From positions 1 to 54,002 of the forward strand of contig DASCMO010000143.1 of the NCBI GenBank assembly GCA_036010965.1: DNA of 54,002 nt, in the 5' to 3' direction. This document shows, one piece after another, positions 8,038-16,091 of this stretch; the first letter of the stretch is position 1, and the number at the start of each line of letters is the position of its first letter. Position numbers and translations under genes: made by a program. The notes under the pieces were generated by a model, which was not told where the DNA came from, did no database searches, and saw only the letters and a program-made list of their open reading frames with translations. The stretch comes from GCA-2686265 sp036010965 (GTDB taxonomy: Bacteria > Planctomycetota > UBA1135 > GCA-002686595).

Positions 8038-9240
8038 TCAGCGCGCTACGGACCGCTCCAGCAGCGGTCGGATCGCGGCCTCGAGCTGCACGGCCAAGCG
8101 CCCGTTCGCTTCCTCGGAGAGGTGTACCTGAGAGAGGAGCGACGCGGGGAATTCGTCGACGAGGCGAACGTTGTCCACGATCGTCGCCCCTTCCTCACGG
8201 GCCAGCTTCTCGATGCCATCCACAAGGTAATGGTGGATGTAGAGGGTGAAGTCGAGCCCCGGGATCTTGCCCTTCTCTTCCAGCTGCGCCTCGACCGCAG
8301 CGTACTCCGCGTCGTAGCCCCCCGCCGCCTCGGCGTGTTCGATGTTCTTCGGCGTCCTGATGGGCTGCGTGATCACCACGACATTGATCCCGTTCTTCCT
8401 CGCCTGGTCCAGGATCCTGGAATAGTTCGCGGTTGTGCGCGTGAGATGCAGGGCGCGGTGCTTCAGTGCGTACTCACGATCGATCGATGGGGCGTGGAAC
8501 ATCCAGCGGCCGCGCGCCCGAATGTGTGCGCGCGCCGCTATCTTGCGCATGCCTGCGTAGGCTGCCGAGTGCTCGTCGAGCCAGCTCTGCAGGCGCTGGC
8601 GCCAGTCCTCGTCGATTGCGCGGGAAGCGTCGTTGAACGCGCTGTAGATCGTGACGACATCAGGCTCGTAGTCCAGCAGTTCGTTCTCCAGCATCGCCAC
8701 GATGTTGTCCGTATCGAGGTACGGGACGCCGCAGTTGATGACCTCGACTTCGCCCTGCTCCACACCCTCATCGAACAGGGCCTGAAGAAGGGCCGGGTAG
8801 GTGCCCGCGTCTCTGTTGTGGTAGCCGAACGTGCTCGACCCGCCGAGGCAGAGCACACGGCGCGCGCCGGGAGCTTTCTCGGTCTGGAAGTCCGCTCCAC
8901 GGAACCCGTGGTTGTTGATGTTGCAGGCCTCGGGCGTTCCAAACTCGAAGGTGCGGTTCTCCGGAAACTTGAAGTAGCCGGCGTACTTCTCGGACGGCCC
9001 CTCGTTCGTCTTCCAGGACTTGAACCCGAACTGCAGGTAGTAGGGATTGCATCCGTAGGCGAAGAACGAGACGACGCGAGCCGCGCCCTCCGAGAGCACC
9101 AGGAAGCCGAGCAGTCCCGCCAGAGCGAGCAGCATCTTGCGCGCCGGGCGCGGCAAGGCGCGCCGGGGGCGAGGACGGTCTCCGGGGGTACCGTGGAGGC
9201 TCGGGGAGTGGGATCGGGGATCGGGCATGGCGTTTCGCAT
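8038..9240 (-). CDS. membrane-anchored SGNH/GDSL-type hydrolase
   Basis: 400 aa. A basic, Pro-rich N-terminus leads into one membrane segment (MLLALAGLLGFLVLSEGAA, about residues 35-54), so the catalytic domain probably faces the periplasm. SGNH blocks are visible: VLCLGGSSTFG (Ser nucleophile), VINCGVPYLDTDN (Gly block), IYSAFND (Asn block) and near the end SQVHLSEEANGR (catalytic His). The family includes esterases and acyl-transfer enzymes acting on sugars or lipids; the substrate cannot be inferred. TAGGAT at 9257-9262 on the minus strand is a plausible -10 box giving a very short leader. The gene is convergent with the EEP-nuclease gene. Confidence 0.85.
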   Translation of the reverse strand: MRNAMPDPRSHSPSLHGTPGDRPRPRRALPRPARKMLLALAGLLGFLVLSEGAARVVSFFAYGCNPYYLQFGFKSWKTNEGPSEKYAGYFKFPENRTFEFGTPEACNINNHGFRGADFQTEKAPGARRVLCLGGSSTFGYHNRDAGTYPALLQALFDEGVEQGEVEVINCGVPYLDTDNIVAMLENELLDYEPDVVTIYSAFNDASRAIDEDWRQRLQSWLDEHSAAYAGMRKIAARAHIRARGRWMFHAPSIDREYALKHRALHLTRTTANYSRILDQARKNGINVVVITQPIRTPKNIEHAEAAGGYDAEYAAVEAQLEEKGKIPGLDFTLYIHHYLVDGIEKLAREEGATIVDNVRLVDEFPASLLSQVHLSEEANGRLAVQLEAAIRPLLERSVAR

Positions 9241-9571
9241 TTAGCCGCAATGAAACATCCTAGCGTGCCAGGGGCATGCGCGGAGCGTGGCTTCCTCATG
9301 AAACTGATTCTGGCGCGGGGCCCGAGGATCCCGCCGGGGCTGCCAGCATCTCGCGGCCGGTCCTCCACGGAGCCTCCTGCCGCTCGGGGCCCTTGAATGC
9401 GGCCTGGTGAATGCCGCGAGGAGGAGAGGGGGCAGGCGGCGTGGATTTCAGTCAGTCGCAGAGGAGCGCGAGCTGGGGCGCCGCCCGGGCCTGGGCGGCG
9501 GCCGTGGAATCGGCGGGCAGGTGCGCGAGTTCATCGCCAGCACTCCCAGGCCCTGGGCACAAGCACCGCGC
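9241..9571. other. 331-bp intergenic stretch
   Basis: Apart from the candidate -10 box at 9257-9262 for the SGNH hydrolase gene, nothing convincing was found. Open frames here are Arg/Gly/Pro-rich and have no recognisable homology. No terminator with a T-tract follows the small HEAT-like gene. Confidence 0.4.
9257..9262 (-). promoter_or_regulatory. candidate -10 box for the SGNH hydrolase gene
   Basis: TAGGAT on the minus strand, 16 nt before the ATG at 9240. Transcription would start about 10 nt before the coding region. Confidence 0.4.
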
Positions 9572-9832
9572 CTAGGCGAAGCCTCGTTCGATCTTCGCGT
9601 AGGCGTCAGCCGCCGAGTTGCAGACAACGCCATCGGCGTCGTTGATCATCTCGAGCAGCTTGTCCGTGACCGTCTCCTTGCTGTCCTCGAGCTGCCCGGC
9701 CAGATTGCCCAGGCTGTCGCAAGCCTCTCGCCGCCGGGTCGGGTCTCCGTCTTCGTAGAGAGCTAGCAGTTCCCTGATCCGCTCCCCATCCTCCGTGGGT
9801 CCGCCGCCGAACAGCTTGCTGAACATTCCCAT
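9572..9832 (-). CDS. small HEAT-repeat-like protein
   Basis: 86 aa, soluble and highly charged. After MGMFSKLFGGG the protein reads as two or three short amphipathic helix pairs (RIRELLALYEDGDPTRRREACDSL, TDKLLEMINDADGVVCNSAADAYAKI). This matches the spacing of PBS-lyase/HEAT-like repeats used for protein contacts. No catalytic residues are seen. Start ATG at 9832 with TAGAAT (9842-9847) nine nt upstream; stop is TAG. No operon partner is evident, so its binding target is unknown. Confidence 0.7.
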   Translation of the reverse strand: MGMFSKLFGGGPTEDGERIRELLALYEDGDPTRRREACDSLGNLAGQLEDSKETVTDKLLEMINDADGVVCNSAADAYAKIERGFA

Positions 9833-9841
9833 TGCCTCTCG

Positions 9842-9847
9842 ATTCTA
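9842..9847 (-). promoter_or_regulatory. candidate -10 box for the small HEAT-like gene
   Basis: TAGAAT on the minus strand, 9 nt before the ATG at 9832, so the transcript would be leaderless or nearly so. Confidence 0.45.
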
Positions 9848-10128
9848 TCGTCTCGCCAGGGCGACCGATTCCTTGTCTGCCTTCAGCGAGGAGACTCCAC
9901 ACCGATCCACCGCTCCAGAGTCCGACACGATCCTCGTCACCAGGCCCCCGGTCGAGGCGGAGAGGCGATTCCACGGGCCTCTCTCGACGCTGACTTCTGG
10001 CTGTCAGGGTCTCCTGACCCGTCCTTGCTGTCCGGGCGGCGTCCACGAGGATCGCCGTCGTCGGCCTGCGTGGGCCGCTCGACCTCCGACTGGTAGGGTA
10101 CCCGGAGCGGTGTTGGCGCCCCGTGGGG

Positions 10129-10134
10129 TAGGGT
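10129..10134 (+). promoter_or_regulatory. candidate -10 box, leaderless start of the FG-GAP/DsbD-alpha gene
   Basis: TAGGGT followed by six nt (ggggcc) and then the ATG at 10141. With normal -10 to +1 spacing the transcript would begin at the start codon. The spacing matches those at 11965, 14853 and 23404. Confidence 0.5.
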
Positions 10135-10140
10135 GGGGCC

Positions 10141-12144
10141 ATGCGACACCAAGCCCATCCGGAATGTCCGCGCGTGAGCCCTGCGCGCGTCTTGCGCCTG
10201 TGTGCACCGCTGCTGGTCATGGGGGGAGTTCAGCTGGCGGGCCTCGCCCAGGAAGAAGGGAGCGCGCGACTCCTGGCGCCCGTGCGTCTTCAGGCGGGGG
10301 GCGCGCCCATCGACGTCACCGTGGGCCACGCGGCGCCGCTCGTGATCGACATCGATGGAGACGGGCTGCGGGACCTGTTGGTGGGGGAGTTCGGGACCGG
10401 CACCTTTCCCCCCGATCGACTGCCCGAGGACATCGGCGGGTTCGAGCGCGACTCCTTCAGCCTCGGCAAGCTGCGCGTGTATCGCAATGTGGGGAGCGCA
10501 GAGGCTCCGCGCTTTGACGACTTCAAGTACCTGCGCGCGGGGAAGTAGGACTCGTCCATCCCCACCACGTGATGCATCAGCTTCTGTCCACAGTTCGTGG
10601 ACTTCGATGCGGACGGAGACCTGGACATCCTCTCGGGTTCCTACACGGGAGAGGTCTACTACTTCGAGTGCACGGCGAGCGGCGAGTTCCTGCAGGGGCG
10701 CTATCTGACCGACAGCGAGGGAGCCCCTCTGCAGGCCGGAACCTCGATCACCCCCGAGGCTCTTGACGTGGATGCGGACGGGGACCTGGACCTGATCATC
10801 GGCACGCGGACCTCGGGCGTCTTCGTGGTCGCCAACGGTGGAACGCGGTCGGAGCCGAGCTGGGCTGTCGAGCCAACGCGTATGGAAACACGCGACGGTG
10901 AGGACATCGACGGCTCCAACGCCCACCACGCGGACTGGGACGGCGACGGGCGCAGGGATCTGATCGTCGGAAGCGAGTGGGGCGGCGTCCGCTGGCATCG
11001 CAACCTGGGGGAGAACGAGCGACCCTCCTACGCGGCCGCCCAGGTCCTGGTTGCTCGACGGCCCTTCGAGGAACGCAGCGAATCCGAAGAACCCGTCGGG
11101 CCCGGATCGCGCACCAAGGTGCACGTGACCGACTGGAACGGCGACGGGCTGGCGGACTTGCTGGTCGGGGACGTGCAGTGGCTGTACGAGACCCTGCCGC
11201 CTCTGACGGAGGAGGAGTTAGCTCGCAAGGCCGCCATCGAGCCGGAATACGACGCCTTGCGCGAGGCGTACGACGTGCGCGTCGAGGAGCGCAACAGCTA
11301 CGTCGGCGAGCCCGGCGGGATCCCCGAAGAGGTCCTGGCCCGTTACCGGGCGGCCTCCGACGCACTCAAGCCCTTGTCGCGCAAGATGGCCGCCTTCCGT
11401 CGCAAGAAGTCCCATACCCACGGTTGGGTCTGGCTCTATCTGAGCGAGCCGGAGCAGGCGACGGGGGAGAGCGCGGCAGACATTGCACCAGGGACCGCGG
11501 TCGCGGTGGAAGAGCCTGTGGCTCGCCGTGAGTTCGGTCCCGCGCGCCTGGAGCTCTTCGCCGCACCCCTCTCCCAGACCGACTCTCTCGTTCGCGTGCG
11601 CCTGGTCCTCACCCTCGATGACGGCTGGCACGCCTACGAGACCGCTCCGCCAGGCAGTGGCTACATCCCCATGAAGCCCTCGCTGGACCTCCCCGACGGC
11701 GTGCAGCTGGCTCGCGACTGGCGCTGCGAGTCCTGGTCCATCCCCGCTCGCTCGGGCCGTTCAGCGACCTGGTTCGAGGACCAGGTCGAGTTCACCTGCG
11801 ACCTGCGCCTGCTAGAGGCCAGTACGGAGGAGGTGGGCGTGCAAGTGGACTTGCAGGTCTGCGATGACAAGACCTGTCTGCCGCCCACGACCGTGCGCCT
11901 CTCCCTGGGAAAGGTGGTTCGCCAGGCGGACTCCACGACCCTGCGACTTGCTAGGTTGGACGCCATGTTGCCCCGTTTCGTCAAACGTTGGATCCCCAGC
12001 AAGGGCTCTTCGATCATGCCCATCGGCTCCAAGGCTCCCGACTTCTGCCTTACGGACGATCGCGGTGTGCAGCGCCGCGCGTCCGACTTCGCAGGCAAGC
12101 GATACCTGCTCTGGTTCTATCCCAAGGCGGGAACGCCCGGGTGA
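10141..12144 (+). CDS. secreted FG-GAP repeat / DsbD-alpha-domain protein with in-frame UAG and UGA (putative selenoprotein or pseudogene)
   Basis: One frame runs from a signal peptide (MRHQAHPECPRVSPARVLRL, then a hydrophobic stretch to LAQ) through five FG-GAP/VCBS calcium-binding blades (DIDGDGLRDLL, DFDADGDLDIL, DVDADGDLDLI, DWDGDGRRDLI, DWNGDGLADLL). A charged helical insert follows, then a DsbD N-terminal-like domain with QVCDDKTCLPP (around residues 460-600). The frame contains a TAG at 10546 (codon 136) and a TGA at 10570 (codon 144). The TGA precedes a Cys codon and reads TT-U-CISFCPQFVDFD between the first two blades. It is followed by a SECIS-like hairpin, so Sec is plausible. The TAG is unexplained; it could be a real nonsense mutation or a sequence error. 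Downstream the frame continues without a stop into the peroxiredoxin gene, to the TGA at 12142. Redox function in the periplasm is inferred from the DsbD-alpha domain. Confidence 0.65.
10586..10602 (+). promoter_or_regulatory. SECIS-like hairpin after the UGA at 10570
   Basis: A perfect 6-bp stem, gtccac (10586-10591) with gtggac (10597-10602), closes the loop agttc. The loop begins 19 nt after the UGA and has G as its second base. Both properties fit the bacterial SECIS consensus. It lies inside the coding region, as bacterial SECIS elements do. Confidence 0.5.
11952..11957 (+). promoter_or_regulatory. candidate -10 box, leaderless start of the peroxiredoxin gene
   Basis: TAGGTT followed by seven nt and the ATG at 11965. 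This lies within the continuous frame of the upstream FG-GAP/DsbD-alpha gene and suggests that the peroxiredoxin has its own promoter. Confidence 0.45.
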
Positions 12145-12453
12145 ACAGCCCAGGGCAAGGGGTTCCGTGATCGAACCCCCCGCTACGATGACCTCGAGAT
12201 CCAGATCCTCGGTGTGTCCTTCGACTCTCCGGAGGCCAACCGCGCCTTCGCCGAGAAGCATGACTTCGCCTTTCCGCTTCTCAGTGACGAGAAGCGCGGA
12301 CTGGCCATGGCTTACGGCGCCTGCGAGGAGGCAGGTGCGCGCTTCCCTGCGCGCCTGACCTTCATCATCAGTCCCGAAGGCGTCGTGGAGCAGGCCATCG
12401 AGACCTCGGACCCCGCCGGACAGGCCCAGGCGATCCTGGATTCGATCTATTGA
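11965..12453 (+). CDS. PrxQ/BCP-type peroxiredoxin with UGA (selenocysteine) at the peroxidatic position
   Basis: 162 aa from the ATG at 11965 (an ATG at 12016 would give the core MPIGSKAPDF start). Peroxiredoxins reduce H2O2 and organic peroxides through a peroxidatic Cys in P-X3-T-X2-C. Here the motif reads FYPKAGTPG-UGA-TAQGKGFRD. The UGA at 12142-12144 replaces that Cys (codon 60) and the same frame continues as an intact PrxQ fold to IY and a TGA stop (LGVSFDSPEANRAFAEKHDFAFPLLSDE, RLTFIISPEGVV). The resolving Cys five residues on in PrxQ is Lys here, so a 1-Sec mechanism needing an external thiol is expected. A 7-bp hairpin at 12159-12179 fits a SECIS. No signal peptide is obvious from this start. 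Read as a stop, the UGA would remove the active site. Confidence 0.85.
12159..12179 (+). promoter_or_regulatory. SECIS-like hairpin of the peroxiredoxin gene
   Basis: A perfect 7-bp stem, ggggttc (12159-12165) with gaacccc (12173-12179), closes the loop cgtgatc. The loop starts 21 nt after the UGA and its second base is G. These values fall within the published consensus for bacterial SECIS elements. Confidence 0.65.
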
Positions 12454-12946
12454 TTGAAGCGGGCGCGGGGCAGCAGACCTGCGGTGCCCGCGTCAGGCCG
12501 GTCGCAGATCCGGTTGAGGGTTTTGACGTCCAGTTGAGGAGGTGCGGTGATGGTCATCGTGGGGGATGGGGGAGCCTTCGGTCGACTCAGGGCGACCTGG
12601 AAGGCCGCAATAGCGCGCGGAGGCTCCGAGGGCCCGGACTCGCGGACTGACAGATCGTCGTGAGCTCTAGCGGGCTTCTCCGAGCCAGGTTGGCCGGCAT
12701 TCTCCGAGTGCTTGCCCTCTCGATCACGGAGAGCGAGCGCGTGGGAGGGACCAATCCTTGTCCCACGTGTAGCAGGGCAGGGCGCCTGGATTCACCGGAT
12801 GGGTCCCTGTGTCGTCAGCGTGCAGGGCTCGCCGTCCGCCCGCACCGCCTTCTTCCTCCGGCATCGTGGGCTGGCCGCCGTCTGTGCGTCTCATCGGCGT
12901 AGGATGGGCCGCCGCCCTCAACGTCGGTCGATGCGGCAGCTTCAGG
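12454..12946. other. 493-bp stretch without a convincing gene
   Basis: Short open frames are present on both strands but are Arg/Gly/Ser-rich and recognise no family. TAGGAT at 12899-12904 could be the -10 box of the acetyltransferase gene that starts at 12947. No RNA gene or T-tract terminator after the peroxiredoxin gene was seen. Confidence 0.4.
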
Positions 12947-13486
12947 ATGATCGAAACCCAACGGCTGCGGCTGGAGCCGCTCGTGGTCTCCCACGCGGAG
13001 GAGATGTTCGGCGTGCTCTCCGACGAGCGGATCTACACCTACCTGCCGACCGACCCGCCCGCCTCCCTCGACGCCCTGCGCGAGTCCTACGAGTTTCTCG
13101 CCAAGGGCGAGAGCCCCGACGGGCGCGAGCGATGGCTGAACTGGATCCTGATCTCCCGGGCGGAAGAACGCGCCCTGGGGTTCTTTCAGGCCACTGTGCG
13201 CGAGCCGGAATCTTGCAACATCGCCTACATCCTGAATCCTCGGCAGCAGGGAATGGGTCACGCTCGCGAGGCCTCGCTGGCGCTGATTTCACACCTCTTC
13301 GACACCTACGACATACCCGCGGTCGAGGCCTTCATCGACACGCGCAACGAGCCTTCGATCCGCCTCGTGCGGGCGCTCGGCCTGGTCCGTGCGCGCTCGA
13401 TCCACGGTGCCGACGAGTTCAAGGGCGCGCGCAGCGATGAGTTCGTCTACCGCGTGGCGCGCGAGGACTGGCGCCCGGACGCCTGA
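12947..13486 (+). CDS. GNAT-family N-acetyltransferase (RimJ/RimL-like)
   Basis: 179 aa. Starts METQRLRLEPL-like (MIETQRLRLEPLVVSHAEEM), the standard opening of the RimJ/RimL branch of GNAT acetyltransferases, which transfer acetyl from acetyl-CoA to protein N-termini or small amines. The acetyl-CoA loop is recognisable as LNPRQQGMGHAREASLALISH, followed by the strand VEAFIDTRNEPSIRLVRALGL in which NEPS is the family's usual signature. Start at 12947 is chosen for this match; upstream in-frame sequence looks non-coding. The gene stands alone between two UGA-containing genes. Substrate unknown. Confidence 0.9.
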   Translation: MIETQRLRLEPLVVSHAEEMFGVLSDERIYTYLPTDPPASLDALRESYEFLAKGESPDGRERWLNWILISRAEERALGFFQATVREPESCNIAYILNPRQQGMGHAREASLALISHLFDTYDIPAVEAFIDTRNEPSIRLVRALGLVRARSIHGADEFKGARSDEFVYRVAREDWRPDA

Positions 13487-13783
13487 GGAGGCGCAGATCC
13501 CCGATTGCGCTGCCCTATTTACCAGACCCTTGCCGGGATCATCGGGGAGCCGCCGAGAGGCGGGGTTTGGCCGCCGCTAGCGGTGGAGCCAGCGAGCCCG
13601 CATCCGCCCGGGCAGGCCCTGCAGGCGTTGCGCCTGGGCCCTGTCCGCTCGAATGGCCTTGATGCACCTTCACCTGCGGGCCGAATCACCGTATCTTTAT
13701 CTTTGTACGGCGTCGGTCGGGGAACTCCCGAAGCGAGCGGCGTCGGCTTACCAGTCGGAACCAACCGGACAAGGACTCGATCG
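13487..13783. other. 297-bp upstream region of the thioredoxin-like gene
   Basis: It contains a small perfect hairpin (ccgcc at 13550-13554 with ggcgg at 13559-13563) and an unusually AT-rich patch near 13692-13708 (gtatctttatctttgtac) that probably holds the promoter of the downstream gene. An AAGGA sequence lies eight nt before the ATG at 13784. No coding sequence is evident. Confidence 0.45.
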
Positions 13784-14770
13784 ATGAAGAAGACCAAGCT
13801 GCTCACGGGCGCCCTCAGCGCCCTGATCCTGGTCGGTACGGGCATCCCCGCGGGTGCCCTACCGGGATGATGAAGTGCTCCCTCTTCGTCGCCCAGTTCG
13901 GGTGGCGGCCCTTCTCGAGGTGGTGGAGCAGGCGGCGGACCGGTGGGTCCCTCGGTCCCGGGTAGAGGCGGTGCCTCGACTCCCGCTGGCGGCGGCGCCG
14001 GTGCGGGTGCCCAAGTGCCCAGTACTCCTCGCAGCGCGAGCTCCAAGGAATACCTGCGCATCGAGTGGCGCTATCCCGTCCACCAGGAAGCCGAAGAGGC
14101 CCCGGTGGCCGGTACCGTCGCACGGCGCGCGCGCCGCGCACTGACCCGCGAGGAAGCCCTGCGGATGATCGCGGGCGAGGACCCGCGACCGCTGCTCGTC
14201 CTGCGCGAGTGCAAGTGGTGCAACGGGACCGACAAGGCCTTGCTCGGAGACGGCGCCGGAAACGAGAAGACCTTCCTTCTCGCGCGCTGGTTCCACTGCG
14301 TCAAGTTGCCCCAGGACGTGCTTGAGGATGACCACCCCTTCCGCAACCTGTTCGGCAAGAGCAACATCGAGCACCTGTTCGTCAGCTCACACGACGGCCA
14401 GAACCACATCCCCCTGGAGTCCGAGCGATCGCGCACGGAACTGTGGGAGGCCATGGGCACCCTGCTCGCCGAGGACTACAAGGTTAAGCACCGGACCTCT
14501 CTGAAGAAGGTCACGCAACTGCTCGACAAGTTCGATGTCGCGGACAGCCGCTACCAGAGCATCGTGGCGCGTCGGGACGAGATCCTCGAGGAAGAGGGTC
14601 CGAAGTCGCGCAAGCTGAAGAAGGTCTATCGGGACCTGGCGAAGATCGAGGCCGATCTGAAGCAGCTGCACGCGGAGTTCGGCAAGGCTTCGGTGATGGA
14701 ACTCAAACGTCCCGTGGTGGCGCCGGCCCCCGAGGCCGCTCCCGCACCTGTGGGGGAAGCCGGCCTCTGA
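13784..14770 (+). CDS. secreted thioredoxin-like protein with tandem in-frame UGA-UGA after the signal peptide (putative selenoprotein)
   Basis: 328 codons. MKKTKLLTGALSALILVGTGIPAGALPG is a clear signal peptide. Codons 29 and 30 (13868-13873) are both TGA. The same frame then continues as a Ser/Gly/Pro linker (about residues 31-90) and a folded region. The folded region has LLVLRECKWCNGTDKALL, a thioredoxin-like strand with a C-X2-C pair, then FHCVKLP. A long charged coiled coil follows (around residues 230-300), and the protein ends in a Pro/Ala tail. Two adjacent selenocysteines near the mature N-terminus would parallel the Cys-Cys pairs found there in some envelope proteins. A SECIS-like hairpin follows (13886-13908). 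A T-tract terminator lies after the gene. If UGA is not decoded, translation could restart at the GTG at 13943, without a signal peptide. Confidence 0.65.
13886..13908 (+). promoter_or_regulatory. SECIS-like hairpin after the tandem UGAs
   Basis: A 9-bp stem (13886-13894 with 13900-13908, three of the pairs G-U wobbles) closes the loop agttc, identical to the loop of the hairpin at 10592-10596. The loop begins 21 nt after the second UGA and 24 nt after the first. Confidence 0.5.
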
Positions 14771-14802
14771 GCCGAATCTCTGCAAGAGACGTGATCGCAC
14801 AG

Positions 14803-14833
14803 GCAGCGGGCGCCCCGGGCGTCCGCTGCTTTT
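14803..14833 (+). terminator. Rho-independent terminator after the thioredoxin-like gene
   Basis: A 12-bp stem (14803-14814 with 14818-14829, one G-U pair) closes a 3-nt loop and is followed by TTTT. It ends seven nt before the candidate -10 box of the next gene, so the two transcripts are cleanly separated. Confidence 0.85.
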
Positions 14834-14839
14834 CATGGG

Positions 14840-14845
14840 TAGGAT
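14840..14845 (+). promoter_or_regulatory. candidate -10 box deciding a leaderless GTG start
   Basis: TAGGAT followed by seven nt and the GTG at 14853. The spacing equals that at 11965 and 23404, so the downstream gene probably starts at 14853 rather than at the ATGs at 14835 or 14844, which lie in or before the box. Confidence 0.5.
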
Positions 14846-14852
14846 GGCGATC

Positions 14853-16064
14853 GTGAACTACAGAGGCTCGAGACCTGTGGCGCTCCTGGCGGCGGCCTGC
14901 GCCGTGATCGTCGTGCCGGCGGGTGCTCTGCCCCAGGAAGGGCGGAGCGATCCCGAGGTGGAGCAGTTCGAAGAGGTCGATCCTTACACATTGGGCGAGC
15001 GCGAGCTCGAGTTACGCCTGGGCTACGAGCGCGTCGGCTTCTTCCCCTGGGCCGCCGGCCAGACCACTTCGGACGTGCGCGAGATGATGGGGGGGATCGA
15101 GATCCTGTGGGTTGAGACCGAGCACTTTCGCATCGGATCGAGCCTCAAGACCTACGATATCCCCGGCGACAAGGCGGAACGCGCGCTGTTGAAGAAGGAA
15201 CTGGCGCGCCTCAAGAAACGCCTGGGCAAGCTGCGCGCGCCGCGTAACGAGCTCGACCCCTGGCTGCGCCTGCACCTTTACGCCCAGCGCATGGAGGAGC
15301 TCTACGCGGATTTCTTCGAGCGCTTCAGCCTGTCTCCTGCCGACTTCCCCGATGGCGCGCCGTACCTCGGCTATCGGGAGAAGTTCCTCGTGTTGATCTG
15401 CGCGCGCAAGAGTAGCTTCGGCCGCTACACGCGCATCTACCACGGTTCCGACCAGAGCTGGTCCTTCCGCACCGGGTTCACCGACGGCGCCATGTTCACG
15501 GGCCTGAGCGAGGAGGCTCTGGGAGAGACCTCCTTCGATCTGGACTCGGCGCTCTATTGCCAGCTCGCCTCCGACATGGTCCTCAACTTCAACGACGCCT
15601 ACCGCGTCAACTACTTCCACTCGCCGCCCTGGTGGAAGTACGGCCTGGCCCATTGGTACTCGCGCCGCATCGATCCGCGCTGGACTGCGGCCTGCGGCAT
15701 TCCCACGGGCAGGAGCTGGCGCGAGAAGGACAGCGAGTGGGAGGCCCGCGTCCGTAATCTCGTCAAAAACAAGTTCTTCGCCTCCACAGAGAAGCTCTTT
15801 GCCTGCGCCGACTACGACGCGCTGAACACCCGCGACCATCTGGTCGCCTGGTCGCGCGTCGAGTTTCTGCTCGAGCGCGAGGGCGCGGACCTGCGAGGGT
15901 TCCTGGACGGGATCAACTTGCGCAAGCCTGAGGGCGATGCGACGACCGCGGCCGCCAAGACCATCGAGCGCCAGCGTACGGCGCTCCAGAAGTCCTTTGG
16001 CCTGAGCCCCGCCGAACTGGACGAGGCCTGGGCCACGCACGTCAAACGGAACTACCGCAAGTAG
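14853..16064 (+). CDS. secreted hypothetical protein, possibly peptidase-like
   Basis: 403 aa from the GTG at 14853; ATGs at 14835 and 14844 are alternatives. A signal peptide ends near VVPAGALPQEG. The mature protein is rich in aromatic and charged residues. Segments such as VETEHFRIGSSLKTY, a middle Lys/Arg-rich helix, YGLAHWYSRRID and a C-terminal SFGLSPAELDEAWATHVKRNY recall secreted planctomycete proteins of the DUF1570 or gluzincin-like type. However, no HEXXH zinc motif is present, so peptidase activity is not supported. It is followed 27 bp later by queA on the same strand, with the hydrolase fusion after that, and may lead a three-gene transcript. Confidence 0.65.
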   Translation: MNYRGSRPVALLAAACAVIVVPAGALPQEGRSDPEVEQFEEVDPYTLGERELELRLGYERVGFFPWAAGQTTSDVREMMGGIEILWVETEHFRIGSSLKTYDIPGDKAERALLKKELARLKKRLGKLRAPRNELDPWLRLHLYAQRMEELYADFFERFSLSPADFPDGAPYLGYREKFLVLICARKSSFGRYTRIYHGSDQSWSFRTGFTDGAMFTGLSEEALGETSFDLDSALYCQLASDMVLNFNDAYRVNYFHSPPWWKYGLAHWYSRRIDPRWTAACGIPTGRSWREKDSEWEARVRNLVKNKFFASTEKLFACADYDALNTRDHLVAWSRVEFLLEREGADLRGFLDGINLRKPEGDATTAAAKTIERQRTALQKSFGLSPAELDEAWATHVKRNYRK

Positions 16065-16091
16065 GGGACGGGGCGCGAACTATTCGACGAC

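Larger units (their letters stand above)
9833..10140. other. 308-bp divergent intergenic region
   Basis: It separates the small HEAT-like gene (minus) from the FG-GAP/DsbD-alpha gene (plus). It holds candidate -10 boxes for both: TAGAAT at 9842-9847 (minus) and TAGGGT at 10129-10134 (plus), with a second TAGGGT at 10094-10099. No RNA gene or repeat was recognised. Confidence 0.45.

Noticed and set aside
13871..14144. Alternative frames of the thioredoxin-like gene between 13871 and 14144 as evidence for a frameshift instead of UGA decoding
   Set aside because: The frame containing the UGAs gives a Ser/Gly/Pro linker typical of secreted proteins and joins the folded domain directly. The other frames give no continuation.
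10141..14770. Simple pseudogene explanation for the UGA-interrupted frames
   Set aside because: Apart from one UAG, all breaks are UGA, they fall at a catalytic Cys or just after signal peptides, and the frames are otherwise intact. A genome-wide UGA reassignment is also rejected because fabI, queA and other genes here end in UGA.
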